Origin: Dyella tabacisoli
Lineage (GTDB): Bacteria; Pseudomonadota; Gammaproteobacteria; Xanthomonadales; Rhodanobacteraceae
Assembly: GCF_003350925.1 (NCBI RefSeq)
Contig: NZ_KZ857176.1
Span: 248,001 to 312,000 of the forward strand
DNA: 64,000 nt
Direction of reading: 5' to 3'
Shown piece after piece: positions 51,442 through 62,813 of this stretch. The notes under the pieces are model-generated. The model had not been told where the DNA came from. It worked only from the letters and a program-made list of their open reading frames with translations, and searched no databases. Within the stretch, counting starts at the first letter, position 1, and the number at the start of each line of letters is the position of its first letter. The translations under genes and the position numbers were made by a program.

Positions 51442-53793
51442 TCAGGTGTTTTTCTCGCGAACAATCAGGCTCATCGGCACCAGCAATGCGGTGAAGCCGA
51501 TGCCCAGCAATAGAGTGAGTCCGAAATGGCGTAGCGCCGGCATCGAGCTCAACGCCAGCAGGCCGAAGGAAAGCAGGGCGGTAACCGCCGACAGCAGCAC
51601 GCCGGCATAAGCCGCGCCAGGCCGATGCGCCGCATGCGGTTCGCCCTCCTGCAGGAACACCGCGTAGTTGGCGCCGATGCCGAGCACCAGCATCAAGGCC
51701 ATCCAATGAAACAAGGTCAGCGGCTGGCCCAGATAACCGAGCATCGCCAGGGTCAGGCCGATGCCGAGCACCGGCGGCGCCAATACGCGAGGGGCCATGC
51801 GCAAGCCATAACGCCACGCGAACAGCGGCACGATCAGCACCATGGCGGCGAGCAACCACAGGCTGGCGTACTGGCGATAGCGGCCGAACAGCGCCGACAC
51901 GCTGGCCGGTTTGTCGACCAGCTCTACGCCGGCGAGACCTTCGGCGGCGGTGCGCAACAGTGCGACATCGTCCTGGCCTTGTGGCAGCACCAGCGAGGCA
52001 TAACCGTGCTTGCTATGTCCCATCCATAGATAGCGGAACGGAGTGGAGATCGGCATAGCCAGCCACTGCTCCAGCGTGAGCGAAGTGCCTGGCCAGGCAT
52101 CGAGATACGCCGTGACCACCGGCGCGCGAAAACCGGCATCGGCCAACCACGTTTGCATGCGTGCCCGCTGTGCGAACCATGGTGCCAGTGCAGCTTGATT
52201 GGCCTGTTGCCGTTGTGCCGAAGGCAGCATGCCGGCCACGCCGATCCAGCCTTGCAAGCGACCTTGTTCGGTCAGTGTCTGCAAGCGCGCTTCCAGTGCC
52301 TCCTCGCGCTGCAAGGTCTGCTCGGCACTATCGCCCTGCACCAGATAAAACTGCGTGCTATTGCCAAGACCGGTCACGTCGCGGATGCGTATTTCTTGTG
52401 CCGCCAGATGGGCGGGCGGCGAAATCAGCAGATGAATATCGTCGTCATGACTGAGCATCCACCAGCCGGGCAGGGCCGCGAGCGATAGGAGTGCGAAAGC
52501 GAAAGCGCCGCGCTTGCCGGCACCCAGCCGGGCGCCGATCACTTGCAGCGCGCGAGCCCACGACACCAATCGCGGCGACAGCGGTTTTGCCGGCTTCTGC
52601 AACAACGCCGGCAACAGCCAGAACACACTCAGATAGGCTGCCGACATGCCGGCCATGGCGAAGCAGGCCATCTGACGCAGCGCGGAGAAAGGCAACAAGC
52701 CGAGCAGGGCATAGCCCAGCAGCGAGGTGCCCAGTGCCAGACTCAGCGCAGGCCGTACCTGCCGTAATCCAGTATTGGGTTGCCATGCAGGCCCTGCGTT
52801 GGCGCGCGCGCAAAGATATTGGATGGAGTAATCCACCGCCTCGCCCAACAAGGCCGCGCCGAACACCAGGGTGAGCAAGTGCATCTGGCCGAAGACCAGC
52901 AAGGTCGCGGTGATCGCAACGGCAATGCCGATGGCCGTAGATAAAAACGCCAGCAGCAGCGGGCCGGGTGAGCGGAACACCCACAGCAACAATAGTGCGA
53001 TACCCAGCGATGAGATCAGCCCCACCACGTGCACGTCGCGTTCGGCACCGGCACGCGCGGCCGCCGCATGAAATACCGCGCCGGCGCGCAGCAAGTGCGT
53101 GCCTGGGTGGTCGTGTCGCATCGTGCGCTCGGCCCGGTTCAGCGCATCGAGGGCCTGGTGCTGCACGGTGTCGTCATAGGACGAACCATTCAACGCGGCG
53201 GTCACCATCACATAAGTGCGTTCATCGCGATGCGCGGTGAGCAGATCGTCCTCTGGGGTCAGCGGTGAACGGCTCCACGGTTGTTGATCGAGCCAATGCT
53301 GCAGCCAGCCGAAAGGGTCGTCTTGCAGCTTGGTGCCGATGCCGGCGAGGAAGGGCTCGTTGAGGCGCCGCGCCAAGGCTTGCGCCGGATCGTAGCCCGG
53401 CGCGGTCAGTGCCGCGCGATCCGCATCGGACAGCAGGCTGAAGCGATGAGCGAGGTAGGGGGCGAGGATCTGGTTCAGATCGAACGGCGGCAGTTCGGCG
53501 GTGACCGAGCTGAAGGCGGGATCATGCGCCAGCGCCGCGCCGAGCGTGCGTGCGGCTGCTTTGGCGGTAGCGTCGTCGGCGTGCTCGACCAGCAGCACCA
53601 TGCGATCGCCATTGGCGTGGGTCAGTCGTTCCACCGCGATTTCGGCCAGCGGGTGACGCTCGGTCCGCGGCAGCATCGCTAAAAGATCGGTCTGGATCGG
53701 TACGCCGCCGCGTCCGAACAGCAGCCAGCCGCCGAGCAGCGCGATGGCCAACGCGGCGATGGCAAAGCAGACGGCACGCATAGGCGCTTTCAT
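51442..53793 (-). CDS. MMPL/RND-type exporter (ApeM-like)
   Basis: A 783-residue inner-membrane protein with 11-12 helices in two blocks. After the first helix (about 8-27) comes a periplasmic domain ('LLAMLPRTERHPLAEIAVER'), then a helix bundle from about residue 250 ('VGLISSLGIALLLLWVF', 'GAALLGEAVDYSIQYLCARA'), and a second similar half. The MMPL family exports lipids and hydrophobic products by proton motive force. In this operon it should carry the lipid-linked polyene outward with the LolA-like partner, whose gene it overlaps by four bases. Confidence 0.9.
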   Translation of the reverse strand: MKAPMRAVCFAIAALAIALLGGWLLFGRGGVPIQTDLLAMLPRTERHPLAEIAVERLTHANGDRMVLLVEHADDATAKAAARTLGAALAHDPAFSSVTAELPPFDLNQILAPYLAHRFSLLSDADRAALTAPGYDPAQALARRLNEPFLAGIGTKLQDDPFGWLQHWLDQQPWSRSPLTPEDDLLTAHRDERTYVMVTAALNGSSYDDTVQHQALDALNRAERTMRHDHPGTHLLRAGAVFHAAAARAGAERDVHVVGLISSLGIALLLLWVFRSPGPLLLAFLSTAIGIAVAITATLLVFGQMHLLTLVFGAALLGEAVDYSIQYLCARANAGPAWQPNTGLRQVRPALSLALGTSLLGYALLGLLPFSALRQMACFAMAGMSAAYLSVFWLLPALLQKPAKPLSPRLVSWARALQVIGARLGAGKRGAFAFALLSLAALPGWWMLSHDDDIHLLISPPAHLAAQEIRIRDVTGLGNSTQFYLVQGDSAEQTLQREEALEARLQTLTEQGRLQGWIGVAGMLPSAQRQQANQAALAPWFAQRARMQTWLADAGFRAPVVTAYLDAWPGTSLTLEQWLAMPISTPFRYLWMGHSKHGYASLVLPQGQDDVALLRTAAEGLAGVELVDKPASVSALFGRYRQYASLWLLAAMVLIVPLFAWRYGLRMAPRVLAPPVLGIGLTLAMLGYLGQPLTLFHWMALMLVLGIGANYAVFLQEGEPHAAHRPGAAYAGVLLSAVTALLSFGLLALSSMPALRHFGLTLLLGIGFTALLVPMSLIVREKNT

Positions 53794-54416
53794 GGCATCG
53801 AGAGCGCGTGTGTTTCCAGCGCGCTAAGTGGGCCGGCGTCGCGGGTATCGGTAAAGCGAATACGGGTGCTTTCGCCGTTTTGCAGATCGATGCGGATGCC
53901 TTCGAGGAAACTGCCGCCGCTGAGTTCGATACCGCCGAGCACGCGCGCCATGCGCGATTGCCTGGGTACAAAGCGAAGCACCCATTGCGCTGCCGTACCC
54001 TGCGCCTGTACATCGAACTGGCGCAACGCATCGTCGGGCTTGCCGGCCAGCATCGATTGCAGCATTTGCGATACCTGCGACACGCCGCGTTCGCCGCCAC
54101 GCACGGTTTGCAATTGGCCCTGCGCATCGATGCGCGCGGTGCGCGAGCCGGTCAATGCCAGGCTCTCTTGATAAGGCTCGCGGATCTGCCACAGCATGCC
54201 GTGGCCGATCACAAACAGCAGTTGCCCACGACTTATCTGTGGTTGAGCCAACGCGGGATTCTCGCGGCTCTGACTGAATTCGGCGCGCACCGTGGGGTGG
54301 CTGCTCAACTGCGCAAGAATGGTTTTGAGCAAGGCTGGGTCATCGCCTTGCGCGTGCACACCCAAGCCGATCAGGCACAACACCCAGGCCAGGCAAGAGC
54401 GGGTCAGGTAGCGCAT
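53790..54416 (-). CDS. LolA-like periplasmic carrier (ApeL-like)
   Basis: A 208-residue protein with a signal peptide ('RSCLAWVLCLIGLGVHA') and a LolA fold: 'SHPTVRAEFSQSREN', 'SRGQLLFVIGHGMLWQIREP' and the final strand 'GSFLEGIRIDLQNGESTRIR'. It probably shuttles the polyene-lipid across the periplasm. It is shorter in its lipid-binding loop region than I can judge exactly. It overlaps the glycosyltransferase gene by 13 bases. Confidence 0.83.
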   Translation of the reverse strand: MRYLTRSCLAWVLCLIGLGVHAQGDDPALLKTILAQLSSHPTVRAEFSQSRENPALAQPQISRGQLLFVIGHGMLWQIREPYQESLALTGSRTARIDAQGQLQTVRGGERGVSQVSQMLQSMLAGKPDDALRQFDVQAQGTAAQWVLRFVPRQSRMARVLGGIELSGGSFLEGIRIDLQNGESTRIRFTDTRDAGPLSALETHALSMP

Positions 54417-55213
54417 GCTTCGCTCCGGCGACGGTTGGGTCGAATACGCCGCCATAGCAGTCGTGGCGCGCGCACCAGCATGCCGAGCAAGAGCCGGGTA
54501 TGCATGGCGGTGATGCGCGCGTTGTCGCGCAGCATGCGGAAATGCGATAAGCCGTTTTCCGGGTAAATCACCCGCGTCGGCAGATTGCGCACCGGCACGC
54601 CGCGCCATACCAGCCGCACCGCGATCTCGGTATCGAAATCCATCCGCGCGGGCATCGGTGCACGGGCTATTTCCGCGCAGGTTGCCGGCAAGGGATACAG
54701 GCGATAGCCGCACATTGAATCGCGGATCGTCAGCGAGAGCGTTTCCAGCCAGACGCAGACGTGAGTCAAATAGCGTCCGTACAGACGCGCACGCGGCACG
54801 CTGTCGTCGTAAATCGGTTGGCCGCAGACCAGTGCTTGTAGATCGGCGCGCGCTTCGGCAAGAAAGCGCGGCACGTCGGCCACGTCATGCTGACCATCGG
54901 CATCGATCTGCAGGGCATGTGTGTAGCCTGCTGCGTGGGCGGCCAACAAGCCGGTGGTCAGTGCGCGCCCTTTGCCTTGATTCTGCGGCAGGCGCAGCAG
55001 TTGAATCTCCGGCAGGTCATGCACTAGCGCATCCAGCACCGCCCGCGTGGCGGCGTCGCTGCCGTCATCGACAATCATTACCGGCAAGCCGTGCGCGCGC
55101 AGCGCATGCGCGGTGCGCGCAATAGTGTCCTTGTGGTTATAGATCGGAATCAGCGCGCAGGGCGCAAAGCATGGGGCGGGCGACTCTGCGGCTAGCGGCA
55201 TCGACAAAACCAT
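54404..55213 (-). CDS. Glycosyltransferase family 2
   Basis: A 269-residue GT-A enzyme. 'VMIVDDGSDAATRAVLDAL' is the nucleotide site and 'ALQIDADGQHDVADVP' contains the DxD-like motif. No membrane helix is evident at the N-terminus, and the C-terminus has a basic stretch. In aryl-polyene clusters a glycosyltransferase of this kind likely adds a sugar that links the polyene to the lipid. It begins six bases after the ACP gene. Confidence 0.85.
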   Translation of the reverse strand: MVLSMPLAAESPAPCFAPCALIPIYNHKDTIARTAHALRAHGLPVMIVDDGSDAATRAVLDALVHDLPEIQLLRLPQNQGKGRALTTGLLAAHAAGYTHALQIDADGQHDVADVPRFLAEARADLQALVCGQPIYDDSVPRARLYGRYLTHVCVWLETLSLTIRDSMCGYRLYPLPATCAEIARAPMPARMDFDTEIAVRLVWRGVPVRNLPTRVIYPENGLSHFRMLRDNARITAMHTRLLLGMLVRAPRLLWRRIRPNRRRSEACAT

Positions 55214-55219
55214 TCCCCG

Positions 55220-55489
55220 TCAACGATCGAGCAGCGCGCGTACCGTGGCGACTACATCGCTCACGGTGCGCACGTTCTTGAAATCCTCAGGCTTGATCCG
55301 CATCCCGGTCATGTCCTGCACCTGGATCGCCAGATCGACGGCATCGATGCTGTCCAGCTCCAGATCGCTGAACAAATGGGTATCCGGGGTGACCCGCGAC
55401 GGGTCGATTTCAAAGGTATCGCGCAATACATCCTTGAGCCTGAGCAGGATGTCTTCGTCACTGATTCCGGTGGCCATGATCGCGCTCAT
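55220..55489 (-). CDS. Acyl carrier protein of the aryl-polyene cluster (first gene of the operon)
   Basis: An 89-residue carrier protein with Ser47 in 'FSDLELDSIDAVDLAIQVQD' as attachment site. It leads the operon. The start at 55489 (GGAAAGTT before ATG) or the ATG four codons later both fit. Two 15-nt repeats lie about 35-60 bases upstream in the leader. Confidence 0.9.
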   Translation of the reverse strand: MSAIMATGISDEDILLRLKDVLRDTFEIDPSRVTPDTHLFSDLELDSIDAVDLAIQVQDMTGMRIKPEDFKNVRTVSDVVATVRALLDR

Positions 55490-55521
55490 AACTTTCCTGC
55501 TTGTTCCTAATCCAGTTAATT

Positions 55522-55551
55522 CTTATCAAGCCTGAACTTATCAAGCCTGAC
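55522..55551 (-). repeat. Two 15-nt tandem repeats in the operon leader
   Basis: CTTATCAAGCCTGAA (55522-55536) and CTTATCAAGCCTGAC (55537-55551) differ only at the last base. On the minus strand both carry TCAGGCTTGATAAG. Confidence 0.9.
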
Positions 55552-55905
55552 CTTAATGTCAGTGTGCACTCGTAGCTTTCGCGTGCGTTTTACGCCGTAC
55601 ACGGTATCGCCCCGCACGGCCGAGCCGGGCAGGTGTTATCTCCCGTACTCAGGTACGCGACAGGAACGACGGCGTCCAGGTGTGACGGGGGGCGTAATAA
55701 TTACGTAGACAATCCCCTGTGATGCGAGCCCCCGCATGACAGCTTTGCTTTTCCAGCCAAGGCCTTACATCCATTTAAGTCCGGGCGCGGAGTGTAGCAG
55801 AACTGCGCTCGCACTGCCCCGGATGTGGCTTGGCTGAATGCCGATTCAGCATGTAGGAAATGGCCTACAAGAGGCTTTCGTTAGCGGCGGATCATCGGCT
55901 GCGGT

Positions 55906-55945
55906 CCCCGACACCCCGGCGACCTGGGTCGCCGGGGTGTCGGGG
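55906..55945. terminator. Perfect 19-bp palindrome, possible terminator or boundary
   Basis: Arms 55906-55924 and 55927-55945 (ending CGGGGTGTCGGGG) are fully complementary around TG. It lies 49 bases beyond the stop of the lipoprotein gene (minus strand). There is no T-tract, so a role as terminator is uncertain. Confidence 0.5.
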
Positions 55946-55993
55946 GTGGCTTCGCTTTGTGCCAATTGAGTTCAAGCCAATACATCGCGACGA

Positions 55994-56356
55994 TTATCGC
56001 GAGTGACGAAATTCCACCATCTCACCCGTCGAAGCTAAACCGTCGACCAGGGTGGCACGTGCCGAATGAGCGGTGAGGATCTCATCGATCCGAATAGACC
56101 CACTTCTCCTTTCACTGTAATGCGGTTTTCCCTTATAGGCAGGGTCGCCGAAGCGTGTCACGCGGTACGCGACAAACTCATCGCCGATGGTGACGTGGTC
56201 CGCGGACCCGACATCAATCAGCACCGCGTGATCCGATGGCCCCAGAACATGTCCTTGAACAACAAGCGGGGCGTGCTGCACCGTTGAACTAGCGCAGCCC
56301 GCGAGTGTTGTCGCGACGATGCCGAGCATGATGAGTAACTTGGTTGTGCGCCACAT
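55994..56356 (-). CDS. Small lipoprotein of unknown function
   Basis: A 120-residue protein with a lipobox 'TLAGCASSTV' (Cys21) after a hydrophobic signal segment. The remainder ('HVLGPSDHAVLIDVGSADHV', 'GDEFVAYRVTRFGD', 'RIDEILTAHSARATLVDGLA') is beta-rich and resembles no family I can name. The lipobox supports membrane anchoring. It lies downstream of the copper efflux genes on the same strand but separated by about 70 bases, so it could be their last gene or separate. Confidence 0.65.
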   Translation of the reverse strand: MWRTTKLLIMLGIVATTLAGCASSTVQHAPLVVQGHVLGPSDHAVLIDVGSADHVTIGDEFVAYRVTRFGDPAYKGKPHYSERRSGSIRIDEILTAHSARATLVDGLASTGEMVEFRHSR

Positions 56357-56398
56357 AGGTGAATCCTCTCAGTGCGGTTTGTAAGTACTACTTGGGAT

Positions 56399-56424
56399 TT
56401 AGTCGATGGCGAGAAGGTACTTTT

Positions 56425-56428
<4 letters not shown>
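56399..56428 (-). CDS. Nine-codon open frame after cusA
   Basis: ATG at 56428 overlaps the stop of cusA (ATGA), and the frame reads MKKYLLAID then TAA at 56399. An AGGGAAC-type sequence lies about 13 bases before the ATG. It looks like the start of a signal peptide cut short. It may be a truncated gene or chance. Not supported as a protein. Confidence 0.2.
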
Positions 56429-59615
<3,187 letters not shown>

Positions 59616-59619
<4 letters not shown>

Positions 59620-60917
59620 GGGCGGTCTCCCTGCATGGTCATGCCTGGCATCGGCGCGCTGGCGGCGGATGCTGGCTTCGCGGCAGGGTCATTCAAACGA
59701 TCCAGTGCACCGGAAAGACTGGCTTCCGAATCGATCAAGAACTGACCGGACACCACCACCTTCTCGCCGCCGGCGAGGCCATCGAGAATTTCGGTATAGC
59801 CTCCCGCCGCACGCCCGGCGCGCACCGCGACGGCGCGGAAGTGTCCACCGTCTTCGGCGACGATCACTCGGGTGTGATCGCCGGTGGCGATCAGCGCATC
59901 GTCGGGTACGACCGGCACGGCCTTACCCGGCACCGGGTCGAGCTGCACGGTGACAAACATGCCGGGGCTCAACGCGCCTTCCGGGTTGGCAAGCACGATG
60001 CGTGCGCGCTGCGTGCGGGTAGTCATATCGATATCGGGCAGCAACGCTTCCACGTGGCCGCGAAAGACTTGACCCGGCAACGCATCGACATGGACGGTGA
60101 CCGGCGTATCCGCATGCACCGTGCCGGCCACAGCCTGCGGCAAGGCCGCTTCGACCCACACCGTGGACAGCCCGTTGATCGTCATCAGCGTCTGCCCGGC
60201 ATTGACCCGCTGTCCCTCGCGCACATCCAGCGTGCCGATCACGCCAGCTTGAGGTGCATGCAAGGTGATCTGGCCGCCGCGCCCTATCGCACGGCCATCC
60301 ATCGAAGACAGGCCTAGCACCTGCAGGCGTTGTTGCGCGGCACCGCGCAAGGCTTTGGCCTCGGCCGATTGCACCTGCTGCAATGCCTGGGATTCGGCCA
60401 CGGCACTGCTCCACTGCGGCGCGAGTACGTCAGCCAACGGAGCGCCTGCGGCGATGGTCGTATACGGGGCACGCACATACAGCTTGCTTACCACCGCATC
60501 CACGCGAGCGCTGACGATCACGGCTTGACGCAGGTCCCAGCCGATCGTGCCGGGCACCTGTACCGTTGCTGCCAGCGCGCGGCGCTCCACCGGCGCCGCG
60601 CGTACGCCGAGGTTTTGCACCGTCGCCGCATCGATGCGCACAGTGTTTGTGTCGGTGCCGCCATCAGCGTATTTGGGCACCATCTGCATGCCCATCGACG
60701 ACAGCCCTGGCTTATCGGCATGCTGCGCCGGCACCATCGGGTCGTACCAATAGAGCACCTTGGCGCTTGCCGCAGGCGTTGGCGATTCGGTGCTATCAGG
60801 ATGATCTGCGGATGATCCTGTCGGAGCGCTGCCATGATGACGGCCTGCCCAATAAGCGCCAGCCGCGGTAATAAGCAACCCCACAAGAATGAAGGGGATC
60901 AACAGTGCGCGTTTCAT
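59616..60917 (-). CDS. cusB: RND efflux periplasmic adaptor (CusB family)
   Basis: A 433-residue membrane-fusion protein with an N-terminal anchor ('[19 protein letters not shown]'). A 'heavy-metal-binding' YHS-like segment follows ('[15 protein letters not shown]', with '[15 protein letters not shown]'), then the hairpin/lipoyl/beta-barrel domains ('[20 protein letters not shown]'). The C-terminus ends in a Met-rich tail ('[12 protein letters not shown]') that may bind Cu(I). It overlaps the outer-membrane gene and cusA by four bases each. Confidence 0.9.
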
Positions 60918-62206
60918 GGGGTATCCCCTTCAGGCAGCAGGTAAGTCAACGCTGCCCAGGCACGGCCGTACTCGGTCAGCATGCGGGCATAGTCGGTGTG
61001 GTGAGTGATTTCATCGCGACGTGCTTCCAGCAAGGGCTGGATATCGCCGCCGCTGCGATAGGCAGCCAAGGCCAACGCGGCGCGGTCGCTGGCTTGCGGT
61101 AGCAGCGCGTCGCGATGCCGGCGCGCTTGCCGTCCTAGCGCGTCCCATTGCGCCCAGGCCGCTTGCACGGCTTCGGCTTGCTGCCGCCTTGCATCATCGT
61201 GTTCGGCATGCACGGCATCGAGATCGGCGGCACGCGCGCTGATACCGCGGTCCTGCCGATTGCGTGTGAACAGCGGCAAGCTCACGCCGACCTGCAGCGA
61301 CACCATGTCGGACAGCCCTCGAACACGGGAGCCGTAATTCAATCCGACACTCCACTCGGGATGCTTCTCGGCCCGAGCTGCCGCAAGTGCAGCTTCGGCG
61401 GCGCGTTCGCGTGCCGGCCAGTCCAGCAGGTTGCCTTGCCGATCCAGGCTGGCCAGCAAGGTGGGTTCGTCATGGGCGAGCACGGCGAAGTCCGGCGCGT
61501 CGGCGAGTGACGCGTTGACCGGACCACCGAACCATCGTCCCAGGGCCGCTCGCGCCTGGGTTTCACGCGAGGTCGCGTCGTCGATGCGATTTTCCAGATC
61601 GAGCGCCTCCATGCGCATGGCGAGTACGTCGGCCGCGGAGCCGGTACCGCCGCGTAACCGCGCTTCAGCCACCACCACGTCCACCGTCCACTCGCGCCGC
61701 ATGGCCTGCAGCATCTGGCCTTCATGGTGAGCGCCCCATGCGGTGATCCAGGCGGCGGCCACCTGTTGCTCTATCGCCAAGCGGGTCATCGCCGTGGTCG
61801 ACGCGGCTTGTTCGACGTTTGCGCCGGCAGCGTCACGCTGGGCCTGTCGTTTGGCCTGCGACGGCAGCACCTGGCTAAGCCCAATGGTGCGCATGGTCAT
61901 GCTGTCGCCGCCGGCCGTAAACGCACCCGGTCCCTGGATGGCTAGATTGTCGATACCGACTGTGAGTTGAGGGTCTGGCAAGGCGCCGGCCCGCGCGGCC
62001 TCCTCGTGGGCTGACGTCTGTTGGGTGCGTCGCGCCTCCAACAACGGTGCTTGTGCAACGGCCTGCCGTGTCGCGGCCTCAAGTGTCAGGGCTATCGCGG
62101 GGTCATCCGCCCAAGCCTGGGCAGCGAAGAGCAACATGGCGGCCGACAACGGGCACAGCCAGCGGCGTGCCGGGAAGGCACGCGTACAGATTCGATACGA
62201 AAACAT
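60914..62206 (-). CDS. TolC-family outer membrane efflux protein (CusC/CzcC-like)
   Basis: A 430-residue channel subunit. The signal peptide ends near 'LLFAAQAWA'. Two TolC repeats follow, with long coiled helices ('QAQRDAAGANVEQAASTTAM', 'LGRQARRHRDALLPQASDRA'). It forms the exit duct for the CusA-CusB pump. It is the first of the three pump genes and starts at 62206. Confidence 0.88.
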   Translation of the reverse strand: MFSYRICTRAFPARRWLCPLSAAMLLFAAQAWADDPAIALTLEAATRQAVAQAPLLEARRTQQTSAHEEAARAGALPDPQLTVGIDNLAIQGPGAFTAGGDSMTMRTIGLSQVLPSQAKRQAQRDAAGANVEQAASTTAMTRLAIEQQVAAAWITAWGAHHEGQMLQAMRREWTVDVVVAEARLRGGTGSAADVLAMRMEALDLENRIDDATSRETQARAALGRWFGGPVNASLADAPDFAVLAHDEPTLLASLDRQGNLLDWPARERAAEAALAAARAEKHPEWSVGLNYGSRVRGLSDMVSLQVGVSLPLFTRNRQDRGISARAADLDAVHAEHDDARRQQAEAVQAAWAQWDALGRQARRHRDALLPQASDRAALALAAYRSGGDIQPLLEARRDEITHHTDYARMLTEYGRAWAALTYLLPEGDTP

Positions 62207-62278
62207 GGAAAGCTCCGGTCACAAAACCATATGGGCCATGCACGCAGGCACGACCACCGAGTGGCTAGCGATCGAGGG

Positions 62279-62698
62279 CTAAATCAATAGGGTGCAGAAC
62301 CGCAACGTGGGCGGTAGATCAGGTCGGCGCAACGCAAGGTCTGGCAACGCGACATGCTCAGGTGCATGCACGATCGTTCCCAATAGAGCGGGCGGCGAGG
62401 GAGGCAACAGGAGCGGTGGGACCACCGGCACACGCGCATCTTGTGTCGATGTCGTGTTGCTGCTGCAGTGCTCCGTGCAACGAGGATCCGAACTCGAATG
62501 GACCTGTTTGGATGCGGACGGCGCTTTGGAGGCCGCAGCCATGACGGCACAGTCACCGGTCAAGGCTGTATTTGCCGGTACCGTCGGTAGCGAACAGATG
62601 TAACTCGCCATGGCCATCTGTTGAAACAACAGGCAAAACAGCACGGTACCTATCCAGAGGATACGGCGACGGCGGCTGAGGTGGTGGCGCTTGGACAT
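62279..62698 (-). CDS. Small Cys/His-containing exported protein of the copper operon
   Basis: A 139-residue protein. A basic N-terminus precedes a hydrophobic stretch ('ILWIGTVLFCLLFQQMAMA'). Cysteines are spread through the mature part ('YICSLP', 'GDCAVM', 'RCTEHCSSN') and the end reads 'RRPDLPPTLRFCTLLI'. Similar small proteins often precede copper efflux operons, and this one lies 72 bases before the TolC-like gene on the same strand. A copper-sensing or binding role is plausible, not shown. Confidence 0.65.
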   Translation of the reverse strand: MSKRHHLSRRRRILWIGTVLFCLLFQQMAMASYICSLPTVPANTALTGDCAVMAAASKAPSASKQVHSSSDPRCTEHCSSNTTSTQDARVPVVPPLLLPPSPPALLGTIVHAPEHVALPDLALRRPDLPPTLRFCTLLI

Positions 62699-62759
62699 GG
62701 CGCGCGCATGATAACGCACCTGGATGCGGGTCCTGTCAAGGGCTTTTTGTCGACAAATA

Positions 62760-62785
62760 GCAAAGGCCCCACCAGGGGGCCTTTG
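62760..62785 (-). terminator. Hairpin terminator of the dehydrogenase gene
   Basis: AAAGGCCCC, a short loop and GGGGCCTTT form a 9-bp stem downstream of the dehydrogenase stop (minus strand), followed by GCTATTTG. The T-tract is weak. Confidence 0.65.
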
Positions 62786-62813
62786 CTTGATGAAACACCT
62801 GCGCCAGCGGGAT

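Larger units (their letters stand above)
55490..55993. promoter_or_regulatory. Leader and promoter region of the aryl-polyene operon
   Basis: 504 bases without a gene. It contains the 15-nt repeat pair (55522-55551), a 13-base palindrome CGTAATAATTACG (55693-55705) that could bind a regulator, two small inverted pairs at 55833-55850 (GCTGAAT/ATTCAGC) and 55853-55868 (GTAGG/CCTAC), and the large palindrome at 55906-55945. The operon promoter must lie here. No -35/-10 pair is convincing. Confidence 0.5.
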
